Shown: positions 1 through 9,404 of the stretch, in pieces | How positions within the stretch are numbered: the stretch's first letter is position 1 | How the letters are laid out: the number at the start of each line of letters is the position of its first letter | NCBI GenBank assembly: GCA_964468645.1 | Contig: CAYXUU010000001.1 | Location: 1 to 64,000, forward strand | Origin: JAIOZK01 sp964468645 | GTDB taxonomy: Bacteria; Bacteroidota; Bacteroidia; Bacteroidales; JAIOZK01 | DNA: 64,000 nt | Reading direction: 5' to 3' | Program-made: the position numbers and the translations under genes | Notes under the pieces: generated by a model | What the model saw: only the letters and a program-made list of their open reading frames with translations | The model's database searches: none | What the model was told of the DNA's origin: nothing

Positions 1-123
1 CATAAAATCAGTGAAGTGGGTGTTTTGTTTATTTGGCAGGTAAATAAATATTCAATTGTCATATTTACATTATTACATGCAAATAAAGACAGAAGATAAA
101 TAAATATAAAAGAAAGCCTGGTA

Positions 124-663
124 TTAAAATTCCCCGTTATTCTTTTTTACTACATAGTAGGGATTCAGGTATTGGATACGCAACTCAATTTTAAAATCTT
201 TTCCCGATAGCAATGGAACAATCTCCATATTCCGGTTGATCCCGGAAAACGTGTTTGTTAGTTTAAGGTGGCCAATGCTAACAGCGAACCCGCGCATCTG
301 CAAATTATCTTTATGCTTATCATCGATCCAGATCTCATCATTATCATTCAGCGGCGGACCATATTTTTCAGATAAAATGTCTTTAAGTTTGTTGTATTCA
401 GCAAGATACCGGTTTTTGTCTTTAATGTCAAGTTGTAATCGATAACCAGCCTTGTAATAAGTGTCTTTATCAAAGTAATAAGTTAATACTGCATTCCATT
501 CACCAACAGTAGTACTATAACTCAGGGTTTGATCTGTTTCTGTAAGGAATTCGGAGATCTCCACACTTCTTATCCCCTCTTTGTCCATGTCCCAGGTTGT
601 TTGCCTGAATTGGGACTGAACGATAACAGGGATAAAAATTAGAAATATAAAAGAGGTTTTCAT
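124..663 (-). CDS. Secreted hypothetical protein
   Basis: About 179 residues. I place the start at the ATG at 663 because the protein then begins with a classic signal peptide (MKTSFIFLIFIPVIVQSQ); the longer open frame upstream runs through the intergenic DNA before the next gene. The mature part has a 'YNKLKDILSEKYGPP' stretch and several aromatic/charged segments, a pattern seen in small periplasmic or outer-membrane-associated proteins of Bacteroidota, but I recognise no defined family. It lies downstream of the propeller lipoprotein on the same strand, separated by about 110 bp, so co-transcription is possible but not shown. Function unknown. Confidence 0.65.
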   Translation of the reverse strand: MKTSFIFLIFIPVIVQSQFRQTTWDMDKEGIRSVEISEFLTETDQTLSYSTTVGEWNAVLTYYFDKDTYYKAGYRLQLDIKDKNRYLAEYNKLKDILSEKYGPPLNDNDEIWIDDKHKDNLQMRGFAVSIGHLKLTNTFSGINRNMEIVPLLSGKDFKIELRIQYLNPYYVVKKNNGEF

Positions 664-775
664 TCTTGTTAAATTATGATTAATAAACAGGCAGTTAACA
701 ATTGATGATTGTTTAAAATTATGATCGGCCTTTAAAATCGAACACTGAACATCAACAATCGACAACCCCCAATTT

Positions 776-1747
776 CTAAGGTGTATATTTCGAAACGCCG
801 CCACCAATAGTTCCAAACCACACATTACCCTGCTGATCCACCGCTACTGAAGTAACATAGTTTTCGGCGAGGCCATCGTTACGAGTAAAATTAGTAAATC
901 CGGCACCATCAAACCTGGAAACGCCATAAAGAGTTCCGAACCACATATTGCCCTGATTATCTTCGGCTATTCCGTAAACCTGGTTAAATATCAAACCATC
1001 ACTCTGGGTATAGGAATACCAGGTGTTTCCATCAAACATAACCACACCTCCCAGCGTACCGAACCAGATGTCACCACCTGAATCGATGAATATAGTGAAG
1101 ATATAATCGGCGAGTGCATATTCTGAAAGATGGGTTGTCCAGGTTGTACCGTCAAATTTTGAAATGCCGAATTCGGTTCCGAACCATTTATTGTTGTTGT
1201 TATCAACGGCAACAGCCCTCACCCTGTTATTTACAAGCGCGAGATCACCCTCTTTAACATAATTATGCCATTCGGTTCCTGTAAATTCTGATACCCCTTC
1301 AGGGGTGGCAAACCAGGTATTGTTGTTATTGTCAACTGCAACACCCCTGATTGTATTATAAATTATACCACTGTTGGTGGTTGAAAAACTGGTCCATGAG
1401 CTGCCCGAAAATCGCGAAGCCCCATGTGCAGTACCGAAATACATATTATTTCCACCATCTGCCGCCATGCAATGAACACTGTGATAAATCAATCCCTGAG
1501 CGGTATTATACCTGGTCCAGGAATTACCATCGAATTTACTTACACCATATTCTGTCCCACACCATAGATTGTTGTTATCGTCTACCATTACTGCATAAAC
1601 CTCATTGCTTGAAAGTCCTTGTGCTGTCGTATATGTTGTCCAGTTCTGAGGCGATGGCTCTGGAGGATCATCACTGCTATTGCAGGATATTATCAATAAA
1701 AATAAAGAAAAACATATGGCAGGAATTACTCGAAGGTTGTTTTTCAT
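776..1747 (-). CDS. Seven-bladed Reg_prop beta-propeller lipoprotein
   Basis: 323 residues. A lipoprotein signal peptide ends in the lipobox LIISC (Cys22). It is followed by seven tandem repeats of about 41 residues, each of the form 'V-x-V-D-x-x-x-N-x-W-F-G-T-x-x-G-V-S-x-F-D-G', which is the two-component-regulator propeller (Reg_prop) motif. In hybrid two-component systems such propellers form the periplasmic sensor; here the protein ends right after the seventh blade with no membrane segment or kinase, so it is a free-standing surface or periplasmic propeller. A binding or scaffold role is inference. Start ATG at 1747 fits the signal peptide. Confidence 0.85.
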   Translation of the reverse strand: MKNNLRVIPAICFSLFLLIISCNSSDDPPEPSPQNWTTYTTAQGLSSNEVYAVMVDDNNNLWCGTEYGVSKFDGNSWTRYNTAQGLIYHSVHCMAADGGNNMYFGTAHGASRFSGSSWTSFSTTNSGIIYNTIRGVAVDNNNNTWFATPEGVSEFTGTEWHNYVKEGDLALVNNRVRAVAVDNNNNKWFGTEFGISKFDGTTWTTHLSEYALADYIFTIFIDSGGDIWFGTLGGVVMFDGNTWYSYTQSDGLIFNQVYGIAEDNQGNMWFGTLYGVSRFDGAGFTNFTRNDGLAENYVTSVAVDQQGNVWFGTIGGGVSKYTP

Positions 1748-1951
1748 AGCATATCAATTTTCAAGTAAATATATTAAATTTCCATGATTCATAAAATTTC
1801 TGATGATTTGTTTCCTTAAGTCGGAAAAAAATTCCCAATTTTGTATTAATTGTATCATCACCAAATTATAAATTATTGATAATTAGCACAATAAATATAG
1901 TGGTCTGATTGTTGATCCCACTTTAGTGACTAAATATCAACTCTTTTGATC

Positions 1952-3859
1952 ATGAGAAGCTTTGTACTGCTCTTATTACCCCTGCTGTTTCTGGCCTCCT
2001 GTCATAGTTGGGAAGATCCTGGGAATGAATTTGCTGAAGATATTGATAAGCTTGTTGTTGACCCTGGCTTTGACTGGCAGACATCAAGCAACATCCGGTT
2101 TATTATTTCAAATGCCCAGCAGGGAACACTGAAAATAACATCAACTGACAGAACCATTATTTATCATAAAGGGAACTATACCGGCGATCCTGTTGAATAT
2201 GAGGTTTCACTGAATTTACCCGATTATATAAAAGAAGTAAGGATCAATGGATTTTTGATTCCCATTGAAGGAAACATTGTTACCTATAATTTCGGTTTAA
2301 AAAACCTTACCCAGCCTAATGATTATTCATTGCTTTTTGACGGAAACAATGATTACATAAACATTGACGATGAAGAGCTGATTGAAGAATATCCTTTTAC
2401 GCTGGCCGCCTGGATCAAAACAGATGGTTTCAGCAATTCTAATGAAGATATGGTTATATTGAATCTTGCAGATCCGTCGAAAAGTAACAGGTATTATGGA
2501 ATTTATATAGATGCTGACGAAGATGGAGTGGCAGGAATGAAAGCCAGAAAGGGATCCACAAAAACAAATGTTGGCACAACAGATGTTACCGATGATGAAT
2601 GGCATTTTATTGTGGGTATTTTTCAATCAGGCAATAACAGAAAACTCTATGTTGATGGCACACTCGAATCTACAGGTAACAGCTATCAAAGTTTTAATGA
2701 TGATGCAGAGAGAACGGTCATTGGTCGTTGGGGTGATAGCTCCCCGGGCGATTATTTTAACGGAAATATCGATGAGGTTTCCCTCTGGGATATAGCATTG
2801 AACTCAACGCAGGTAAATACTTATATGAACAACCCTCCATCAGGAAGCGAAAATGGTCTTGTTGGATACTGGAATTTTGATGAAGGATCGGGATCTGCCG
2901 TTGAAGATCAGACATCCAATGAAAATGACGGTACCATCCATGGAGCACAATGGACACTTGACGGTGGCGGTAGCAGTAATGATAATGATGGGGATGGTGT
3001 GGTTAATGATGAAGACGACTATCCCAATGATTTTACCAGGGCCTATGATAATTTATACCCTGCCAGCGGTTATGGCACCCTTGCCTTTGAAGACCTGTGG
3101 CCTGGAACCGGAGACTATGATTTTAATGACCTTGTGGTTGATTTTCAATACACAACAGTTACAAATGCCGCCAATTTTGTTGTTGATATACAGGGTGCAT
3201 TTATAATCAAAGCCATTGGGGCCTCTCTTGATAATGGATTCGGATTTCAGTTTCCAAACGACAATGTATCACCGGCCAATCTCACCGTAACAGGCTATGT
3301 ACATGATATTGGTTATGTTAACACCAACGCAAACGGAACAGAGGCCGGACAAAGCAGAAATACCGTTATCGTGTTTGAAAACGCCCAGACCATTATGCCC
3401 AAAAATCCGGGAGAAAGCAATGTTAATACCGATCCCGCCGAATCATACCAGACTCCCGACACAGTTACAATAACCATGTCATTTACAGCAAATACATATA
3501 CCGAAAACAATATCAACATTTCAAATTTCAATCCCTTTATTATCGTTGATATGGTTAGGGGTAAAGAAATACACCTTGCCAACAATGCCCCAACAAGCCT
3601 TGCAGATACGTCTTTCTTTGGAACTTTCCACGATAACAGCAATTCATCCATAGGAAGGTATTATAAAACCGATGATAATCTTCCCTGGGCTATTAAAATT
3701 TACGAAAGTTTTGCATATCCTTCTGAAAAGAATGAAATTACAGCTGCCCATCTTCGGTTTGCCGAATGGGCCCAAACATCAGGTGAGAACTATTCAGACT
3801 GGTATCAGGATAATGCAGGCTACAGGAATAATGCCTATATCTATAGCGCCGGCAATTAA
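1952..3859 (+). CDS. LamG and LruC-domain lipoprotein
   Basis: About 635 residues, starting at the ATG at 1952 (MRSFVLLLLPLLFLASC, lipobox Cys17); a TTG two codons upstream is less likely. Residues ~120-310 form a LamG/concanavalin-like jelly-roll fold ('SLLFDGNNDYINI', 'FTLAAWIKTD', 'LVGYWNFDEGSG'). A calcium-binding-like 'DNDGDGVVNDEDDYPND' linker follows. The C-terminal ~250 residues carry the LruC-domain signature 'GTGDYDFNDLVVDFQY'. LamG domains bind glycans or other extracellular ligands; LruC-domain proteins are surface lipoproteins of Bacteroidota. The gene ends only 4 bp from the convergent uridine kinase gene. Likely surface adhesin or glycan binder (inference). Confidence 0.82.
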   Translation: MRSFVLLLLPLLFLASCHSWEDPGNEFAEDIDKLVVDPGFDWQTSSNIRFIISNAQQGTLKITSTDRTIIYHKGNYTGDPVEYEVSLNLPDYIKEVRINGFLIPIEGNIVTYNFGLKNLTQPNDYSLLFDGNNDYINIDDEELIEEYPFTLAAWIKTDGFSNSNEDMVILNLADPSKSNRYYGIYIDADEDGVAGMKARKGSTKTNVGTTDVTDDEWHFIVGIFQSGNNRKLYVDGTLESTGNSYQSFNDDAERTVIGRWGDSSPGDYFNGNIDEVSLWDIALNSTQVNTYMNNPPSGSENGLVGYWNFDEGSGSAVEDQTSNENDGTIHGAQWTLDGGGSSNDNDGDGVVNDEDDYPNDFTRAYDNLYPASGYGTLAFEDLWPGTGDYDFNDLVVDFQYTTVTNAANFVVDIQGAFIIKAIGASLDNGFGFQFPNDNVSPANLTVTGYVHDIGYVNTNANGTEAGQSRNTVIVFENAQTIMPKNPGESNVNTDPAESYQTPDTVTITMSFTANTYTENNINISNFNPFIIVDMVRGKEIHLANNAPTSLADTSFFGTFHDNSNSSIGRYYKTDDNLPWAIKIYESFAYPSEKNEITAAHLRFAEWAQTSGENYSDWYQDNAGYRNNAYIYSAGN

Positions 3860-3863
3860 GCCA

Positions 3864-4478
3864 CTAATTGTTTTCCAGGTCCATCTTAATTTTTGCTGCA
3901 AGCACGTCAATGGCAACCTGGTTCTGGCCGCCAAGCGGAACAATAATATCAGCATATCTTTTCGATGGTTCAATGAATTGAAGATGCATCGGTTTTACAA
4001 AAGTCTCATAATGTCTTAATACCGCATCCAATCCCCTGCCACGTTCTTCCATATCCCGATGAATTTTACGTGTAAGCCTGTCATCCGAATCTGCGTCAAC
4101 AAAGACCTTGATATCTAACCTATCCCTGAGTTCTTGGTTGGTAAGGATAAGTATACCCTCAACTATCAGAACCTTTTTTGGGAATACGGTAATGATCTCC
4201 TTTGACCTGGCACAATTAACATAGGAATAAACCGGCATCGGAATATTCCTTTCCTGGCGAAGTAAATCCAGGTGCCCAATCAACAACTCCCATTCAATAG
4301 AAGAAGGGTGGTCAAAATTAATCTTCAGCTTTTCTTCTTTCGGAAGAAGGCCGTTATCATAGTAATAAGCATCCTGATAAACCAGCGACACAGAATTTTC
4401 AGGTAAGCTATTAACTATCTTCTTGACCACGGTTGTTTTTCCCGACCCTGATCCTCCGGCAATTCCAATTGTTAGCAT
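3864..4478 (-). CDS. udk: Uridine kinase
   Basis: 204 residues, the usual length for bacterial uridine kinase, which phosphorylates uridine and cytidine with ATP or GTP in pyrimidine salvage in the cytoplasm. The Walker A motif GGSGSGKTT is at residues 8-16, followed by the substrate-loop 'YQDAYYYD' and 'INFDHPSSIEW' (matching the 'FDHPDAFD' region of Udk). 'VLIVEGILIL' is the Walker B-like strand and 'RLTRKIHRDMEERGR' the lid. The gene lies 54 bp downstream of the methylmalonyl-CoA epimerase gene on the same strand and may be read with it. Confidence 0.93.
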   Translation of the reverse strand: MLTIGIAGGSGSGKTTVVKKIVNSLPENSVSLVYQDAYYYDNGLLPKEEKLKINFDHPSSIEWELLIGHLDLLRQERNIPMPVYSYVNCARSKEIITVFPKKVLIVEGILILTNQELRDRLDIKVFVDADSDDRLTRKIHRDMEERGRGLDAVLRHYETFVKPMHLQFIEPSKRYADIIVPLGGQNQVAIDVLAAKIKMDLENN

Positions 4479-4532
4479 AACATGATCATGAAGTAAACCG
4501 TATAAATGACAGGTAAAGTTATAAAACTTTAC

Positions 4533-4943
4533 TTATTTGTTTTTGTTTTCACAAAACTCCGTTAAGACCCCATGTGTAGATTTTGGGTGCAGGAAAGCGA
4601 TTTCCAGCCCCTCGGCGCCTTTTCTGGGTATTGGATCTATCAACCTTATCCCCTTTTCTTCGGTCTCCTTTAAAGCATGCTCAATGTTATTTACTGCGAA
4701 TGCAATATGATGGATACCCTCCCCCTTTTTTTCAATAAATTTTCCAATAGGCCCTTCGGGTTCGGTCGATTCAAGGAGCTCTATTTTGGTATCCCCAACC
4801 TTGAAAAATGCAGTTTTTACCTTCTGGTCTTTTACGTCTTCAATAGCATAGCATTTTAATCCAATGACATTTTCATAATAATGTATCGCATCATCCAGGC
4901 TTTTAACAGCGATTCCAATATGTTCAATATGAGTGGGTTTCAT
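4533..4943 (-). CDS. mce: Methylmalonyl-CoA epimerase
   Basis: 136 residues with two VOC/glyoxalase-type beta-alpha-beta-beta-beta modules. It interconverts (R)- and (S)-methylmalonyl-CoA in the propionate/succinate pathway, which many Bacteroidota use during fermentation. Metal-binding residues expected for the family are visible: His in 'HIEHIGIAV', Glu in 'KIELLES', His in 'IHHIAFAV', and the final Glu in 'GVLTEFCE'. 'HPKSTHGVLTEFCE' is the characteristic C-terminal signature. A methylmalonyl-CoA mutase or decarboxylase is not next to it. The gene sits upstream of udk. Confidence 0.92.
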   Translation of the reverse strand: MKPTHIEHIGIAVKSLDDAIHYYENVIGLKCYAIEDVKDQKVKTAFFKVGDTKIELLESTEPEGPIGKFIEKKGEGIHHIAFAVNNIEHALKETEEKGIRLIDPIPRKGAEGLEIAFLHPKSTHGVLTEFCENKNK

Positions 4944-5118
4944 AATTTAAAAAGTATTGTTAATTGTTTCACAAAAGTACGCTTAAAATCAATTTCTTAA
5001 ACAAATCTTTGTTAATAAATAAATTAAGAATGAAATAAATATTTCTTTTTTGGCTATAAATTAGTCACTTAAAAGTATTGTAACTGTTTTAGAAATAAAA
5101 CAAGCCAGCAGTATATCT

Positions 5119-6633
5119 ATGAAGAAACTGATTTTATCATTGCAATTTTTCCTGATAATATTTTTAACCAGCTCACAGCCATTTGTTTACGTTGATGCTA
5201 ATTTTGTTGAGGTTATGCAGGGCAAAGGCGCCTGGGTTGACTACGGCATTGATGGATATCCGGATGCTTTTATTACCGGCGATAGGTACAGTGGTAACGA
5301 ACAATTTATTGTAACAGAACTATACCGGAATAATCACAGGGGGGCTTTTACCAATATCAGGACCGGAATTCCCCCGGTTTACCTGAGCGCCCTTGATTGG
5401 GGTGATTTTGATAATGACGGCGACAAAGACCTTGTTATTACCGGGGAAAGCACAAACGGCAAACTTATATCCGATATTTACAAAAACCACAGAACCTATT
5501 TCAGCCGGGTTCAGGCCAATCTGGCCCCCGTGAGAGAAGGCTCGGTTCAGTGGGGTGATTATGATAACGATGGCGATCTGGATATTTTATTAACAGGGGA
5601 AAGCCATAAAAACACCCTGGTAACAAAGATTTATAATAATTCAGGTAAAGGAAAATTCACCGAAATAAATGTAGCCCTTACCCCGGTATATTTAAGCTCG
5701 GCTCAGTGGGCTGATTTTGATGGTGATGGTGATTATGATATACTCCTGACCGGAATGAGTTATAATAAAAAGCTCATCGGTAAACTTTACCGGAATGATG
5801 GAGACAATAGTTTCGTCGAAGTTACGACAGATATAACGGCAGTAAAACTTAGTTCTGCAAAATGGGGTGATCTTGATAACGATGGTGACCAGGATTTCAT
5901 CATCAGTGGAGAATCCTTTGCCGGAAGAATTATTACCGAAATTTACAAGAACAACGGTAAGGGTGGTTTCGTTGAAGCTGAGGCTGGTATTGAAGGCGCC
6001 AGGGGAGGCAATATCGACCTGGGTGATTATGATCATGATGGCGACCTGGATATTGTAATAACCGGTGAATCGTACAGCTGGGCCATTACAAAAATATACA
6101 GGAATGATGGCAACATGGTTTTTACAGACATTTATGCCGGTTTGCCAGGCGTAAGTATGGGTGGTGCGTACTGGGGCGATTATGATAAAGATGGAGACCA
6201 GGATCTTCTGTTGCTTGGCCTTGACAATTGTTTTGACTTCAATGCAAAGATATTTAGGAACGATGGCGTATATAAGAGGGAAGTTGAAAAAGCCGACGAA
6301 GAGGAATCCATCTGGATTACAAGGGAAATGACGATTGTACGCCCGACCTACTATTATTTTGTTTATGCCTCCTGTTTTTGTGATCCGTTTGGTGAGGGAA
6401 AAAAAGATTTTCATGCCTTTATCAGTAATATTCATAAAGCACAAAAAAAATATGAGCTGATGGAGCGTTTTAATGGGATCATTATGAACAACCTCCTCCA
6501 CTGGCCCAGGACCGACGCCGGCCACAGGGTATCTATTGGATTTATAACAAAGGAAGATGCCGAAGAGGGCCGCCAGCGTGTAATGAAAGATTATAAAGAT
6601 GAAGGATTTATCTTACACTATGTAAACTGGTAG
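5119..6633 (+). CDS. FG-GAP/VCBS repeat secreted protein
   Basis: 504 residues with an N-terminal signal peptide (MKKLILSLQFFLIIFLTSS). Residues ~45-385 hold about seven repeats of roughly 47 residues, each with a calcium-loop 'WGDYDNDGDLDILLTGES' and then 'IYRNNG...F', the FG-GAP/VCBS type that folds into an integrin-like beta-propeller. After the propeller, ~110 residues ('SIWITREMTIVRPTYYYF' to 'GFILHYVNW') form a separate domain with several Cys and His that I do not recognise. No T9SS sorting domain follows. Likely an exported, calcium-dependent binding protein (inference). Confidence 0.8.
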   Translation: MKKLILSLQFFLIIFLTSSQPFVYVDANFVEVMQGKGAWVDYGIDGYPDAFITGDRYSGNEQFIVTELYRNNHRGAFTNIRTGIPPVYLSALDWGDFDNDGDKDLVITGESTNGKLISDIYKNHRTYFSRVQANLAPVREGSVQWGDYDNDGDLDILLTGESHKNTLVTKIYNNSGKGKFTEINVALTPVYLSSAQWADFDGDGDYDILLTGMSYNKKLIGKLYRNDGDNSFVEVTTDITAVKLSSAKWGDLDNDGDQDFIISGESFAGRIITEIYKNNGKGGFVEAEAGIEGARGGNIDLGDYDHDGDLDIVITGESYSWAITKIYRNDGNMVFTDIYAGLPGVSMGGAYWGDYDKDGDQDLLLLGLDNCFDFNAKIFRNDGVYKREVEKADEEESIWITREMTIVRPTYYYFVYASCFCDPFGEGKKDFHAFISNIHKAQKKYELMERFNGIIMNNLLHWPRTDAGHRVSIGFITKEDAEEGRQRVMKDYKDEGFILHYVNW

Positions 6634-6677
6634 GTCTTGTATGCCTACATCATTTTCTGTCCCTGCTTCTAAAAAGA

Positions 6678-6714
6678 ATCTCCCCCCGCAATTTATTTTT
6701 TAACGAGGGGAGAT
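6678..6714 (+). terminator. Hairpin downstream of FG-GAP gene
   Basis: Arms of about 11 bp with one mismatch (ATCTCCCCCCG / CGAGGGGAGAT) enclose a T-rich loop, 45 bp after the FG-GAP stop codon. No T-run follows the stem, so termination by this hairpin is uncertain. Confidence 0.35.
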
Positions 6715-7248
6715 GTTATGGGGTAATTAAGGAAATTTTTAGCTTATGAAAATCCTTGGCTTCTTCCCGTGTACAAAATTAGATATACTGATTTATTTAA
6801 ACAATAGGTAAATCACCTATTTTTTAACATTTTATATTCAGGCTTAATAAGTTAGGGCAGGATCATGCCGTAACAGAACAAACCTTGGTAATACCGTGGT
6901 TTGGGTATCAGGTATGCCTTTTTCACGACAGACCCAATCTGTAATCAGTGAACGATATTTGTTAATAACTCAACAAATCCCGGCATATATAACAAATGCT
7001 AGCTGGATGATATAATCATCGATTTATCAGCAACAATATAGAAATAGAGTGCGAATAATGATGATTATTGTGATACTCCATATCGCTTAGTTCTCTGAAG
7101 TCGCTAAATTCGCTTCAGTCTCTTAAGCCACCATCTCCCCTTTCCTGGTGCAACTAAGCTGGAAGTTAAGAATCAGAATGTAACCTGCTCCAACAAACGG
7201 CGTCATATCGTTTGAGATAACGAATTGTTAAACTTAAAAATTGAAATC
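6715..7248. other. Long non-coding stretch with a small palindrome
   Basis: No credible gene seen. Around 7095-7118 a CTGAAG...CTTCAG palindrome sits within words of the 'CGCTAAATTCGCTTCAG' type, resembling degenerate intergenic repeats seen elsewhere in Bacteroidota. The last ~60 bp probably hold the promoter of the membrane protein at 7249. Confidence 0.4.
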
Positions 7249-7575
7249 ATGTTTGAATTAACACCAATTTTAGTACTGCTGATCATCTTCGGATTTATTT
7301 ACGGCATTGTTGCCCTTGGCGTAAGAAACAAGGAGCGCAAAATAATGATGGAAAAAGGGGTAGATCCCTCAACATTTGCCACAGCCAGAAAGCCAACATC
7401 CGCATCACTTAAATTCGGATTATTATTTGTAGGTGTTGCCATTGGTATTATTCTCGGTAATATACTGTATGAATTTACCACCATGGGCGAAGAAGCCGCT
7501 TATTTTTCCATGATCTTCCTGTTCGGTGGGCTTGGGCTTGTAGTTGACTACTTTCTTGAGAAAAGAGAAAACTAG
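7249..7575 (+). CDS. Small two-helix membrane protein, DUF6249-like
   Basis: About 108 residues from the ATG at 7249; an in-frame TTG eight codons upstream is a weaker start. Three hydrophobic segments are visible: residues 4-22 (ITPILVLLIIFG-like), ~55-75 and ~85-103. The loop after the first helix reads 'VRNKERKIMMEKGVDPS', the charged 'ER..MIEKG' signature of the DUF6249 family, whose genes often lie near ECF sigma factors; the nearest here is 1.8 kb away. Function unknown; probably an inner-membrane protein. Confidence 0.75.
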   Translation: MFELTPILVLLIIFGFIYGIVALGVRNKERKIMMEKGVDPSTFATARKPTSASLKFGLLFVGVAIGIILGNILYEFTTMGEEAAYFSMIFLFGGLGLVVDYFLEKREN

Positions 7576-7612
7576 AAGATTAAAAAGTAGGATTAAACTG
7601 TTCTTGAATAAT

Positions 7613-7700
7613 GAACACCGATTAACAATATGTGATTTCGGAAGTATTGAAGATTTCAGATAGATCTTAAATCGAGTATCGTTAATCGGTGTCTGGATAT
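7613..7700. repeat. Palindromic element, copy 1 (inverted-repeat, MITE-like)
   Basis: Terminal arms ACACCGATTAACAATA (7615-7630) and TATCGTTAATCGGTGT (7677-7692) match as inverted repeats at 15 of 16 positions. A second copy with a related core is at 38101-38191 in the opposite orientation. It carries no coding capacity. Confidence 0.75.
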
Positions 7701-7875
7701 TAAAACCTCAAATAAATAAAAACGCTCAACGCTTTTTTTATTTTCAGCAATTCCCTGCGATTTCTGAAGAAATAGAAACCAGCCCTCCCTACTTAACCAC
7801 GTAACCTATTCAACCGCTCAACGATTCTTAAACAAAGCGACAAAAAACTATTTTCCATCACTGCCAGTCAACTAA

Positions 7876-8436
7876 TCATTGCCCAAACGGAAATTCCTCG
7901 ACAACTTCATAAACCGGCCCCTGTTGCGTTAAAATACTTTCATATAGGATCACCCTGTCGATCAGCTCATCCTGAATATCCGCTTCCTTAAACCGATCAA
8001 TAACCAACTGAAAATTCTTCTTATTCTGAATATATTTGATTCTGGCGATTGTCAGGTGCGGAACGAAATTCTGTCTGTCATATTCAAAACCTGCCCTTTC
8101 CAGATACTTTTTCATGTTGAAGAAAAGCGTTTGTATCTCAGCTGAATCCTCAAACCCAAACCAGATCACCCGGGGATTATATTTGCTTCCAAAGATGCCC
8201 GAACGCCTCATCACCAGGTTAAAAGGCTCAACACCAACAACGGATTCATCAATGGCTTCACAAATATCGTCGATGTTGTCCTCCGATGTTTCACCGAAAA
8301 ATTTAAGAGTAAGATGGATATTGTCCGGATTGACCCATTTGATTTTTTCCGATACCAATGCCGATTTCATACCATGATAAGTATTCAGGAATTTTTCTGA
8401 AGGATGGATTTTTATTGCGGCGAATAAGCGTTTCAT
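7876..8436 (-). CDS. thpR: RNA 2',3'-cyclic phosphodiesterase (2H family)
   Basis: 186 residues, matching the LigT/ThpR family, which opens 2',3'-cyclic phosphates on RNA ends. Both catalytic HxTx motifs of the 2H phosphoesterase fold are present: HLTLKF (residues ~43-48) and HLTIARI (~128-134), at the normal spacing. It begins 'MKRLFAAIKI', the usual N-terminus of the family ('RLFIAI'). It stands alone between an intergenic repeat and a long palindrome region. Cytoplasmic; physiological substrate in this group not known. Confidence 0.92.
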   Translation of the reverse strand: MKRLFAAIKIHPSEKFLNTYHGMKSALVSEKIKWVNPDNIHLTLKFFGETSEDNIDDICEAIDESVVGVEPFNLVMRRSGIFGSKYNPRVIWFGFEDSAEIQTLFFNMKKYLERAGFEYDRQNFVPHLTIARIKYIQNKKNFQLVIDRFKEADIQDELIDRVILYESILTQQGPVYEVVEEFPFGQ

Positions 8437-8510
8437 TGATGCACGTTTTTGTTAGGCAAATATAAATGTAAATGGTTTCAAAATGCCAGATACCATAAAT
8501 TATTAAACTA

Positions 8511-8661
8511 CCCTTCGGCTTCGCTCAAGGTGACTATATTAACGTGTTTATTAAAGGGTCTCAGCCCCGCTCGACCTATGCAGATTGCTAACAAAGGTCG
8601 AGCGGGGCCGAGACCCAATTGATTTATTACTTAACTTCAGTCATCCTGCCAAGCCGAAGGG
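8511..8661. repeat. Nested long palindrome
   Basis: An outer perfect 11-bp inverted repeat (CCCTTCGGCTT at 8511-8521, AAGCCGAAGGG at 8651-8661) encloses an inner, GC-rich inverted repeat with 22-bp arms (8556-8577 and 8595-8616, one mismatch, 17-bp loop). It is much more GC-rich than its surroundings. No gene overlaps it. Confidence 0.7.
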
Positions 8662-8745
8662 AGGCTCATAACCTCAGGAAAAAAACCCACAATAATTATT
8701 ATGTTAACCAAAGAAAATTCCAAATCCCACAATTAATTAAAACCC

Positions 8746-8805
8746 AATATTCAATGATCAAGGCATCAAACCCTTAGCCCGAACCTGTTTTGGTCATTGA
8801 ATATT
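8746..8805. repeat. Imperfect inverted repeat upstream of tRNA-Ala
   Basis: AATATTCAATGATCAA (8746-8761) pairs with TTGGTCATTGAATATT (8790-8805) with one mismatch. Flanking 'CCAAATCCCA' and 'ATTTGGAATTTG' words extend the symmetry weakly. The whole 8437-8896 interval is non-coding. Confidence 0.55.
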
Positions 8806-8896
8806 CGAAATTGAAATTTATTTGATATTTGGAATTTGACGCTTGGGATTTTACGAAGTTCCATTATTTGAAAATTTTATACTTTTGCAATTAATT

Positions 8897-8970
8897 GGGG
8901 CATTAGCTCAGCTGGCTAGAGCGTTTGACTGGCAGTCAAGAGGTCATCGGTTCGACTCCGATATGCTCCA
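8897..8970 (+). tRNA. tRNA-Ala (anticodon GGC)
   Basis: The full cloverleaf can be drawn. Acceptor GGGGCAT pairs with ATGCTCC and includes the G3:U70 wobble that identifies alanine tRNA. D-arm TAGCTCAGCTGGCTAGA; anticodon stem TTTGA/TCAAG with loop CTGGCAG (anticodon GGC); T-arm with GGTTCGACTCC; discriminator A. The CCA end is not encoded. A -7-like TACTTTTG element is at 8880-8887, just before the gene. Confidence 0.96.
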
Positions 8971-8972
8971 CG

Positions 8973-9001
8973 AAAAAAGCCCGTCCGAACGGGTTTTTTT
9001 T
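8973..9001 (+). terminator. Rho-independent terminator of tRNA-Ala
   Basis: A-run, GCCCGT stem, CCGA loop, ACGGGT stem, then an eight-T run. It starts 3 nt after the tRNA. Confidence 0.88.
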
Positions 9002-9404
9002 ATTTGACGATTGAAAAATTAAACGACCTAACGATATTCGAACCATGAAATAAGACCGAAGGAAAAAATTGATCTCTCATTTATCGTGCCGGTAATGTAA
9101 ATTTTTGAAATGATTTGGGAGGATTTCATGACCAAGGGGAAGTTGATAAAGAGATAATAATCAGTTCGAAGTTTCCGGTTTGAAGTTACGTTGGCGAAAA
9201 CAAAACTTCGGATTCCAAACAAAAAAAGCAAACACACACTAAATATCGGTAACGCTACCCATCTCAACACTGGCGCCTTCCTTCAGTATTTAGGGTACCA
9301 GTTGAACAAAAGAAATCAATACCAATCCCGTCTGAATCAAAATCAGGAGTCACTTCTTTTTTGTACATTGTAACCATCAACAACTAGGTGCGTCATATAA
9401 TCAG
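9002..9404. other. Non-coding stretch upstream of sigma factor gene
   Basis: I see no convincing gene. Short frames on both strands lack a family resemblance or a plausible start. The region presumably contains the promoter of the sigma factor gene at 9405. Confidence 0.4.

Noticed and set aside
5692..6525. Long minus-strand frame inside the FG-GAP gene
   Set aside because: Antisense shadow of the calcium-loop repeats; no signal peptide or family match.
9191..9373. 60-residue plus-strand frame before the sigma factor
   Set aside because: No ribosome site, no family match, not coupled to a neighbour.
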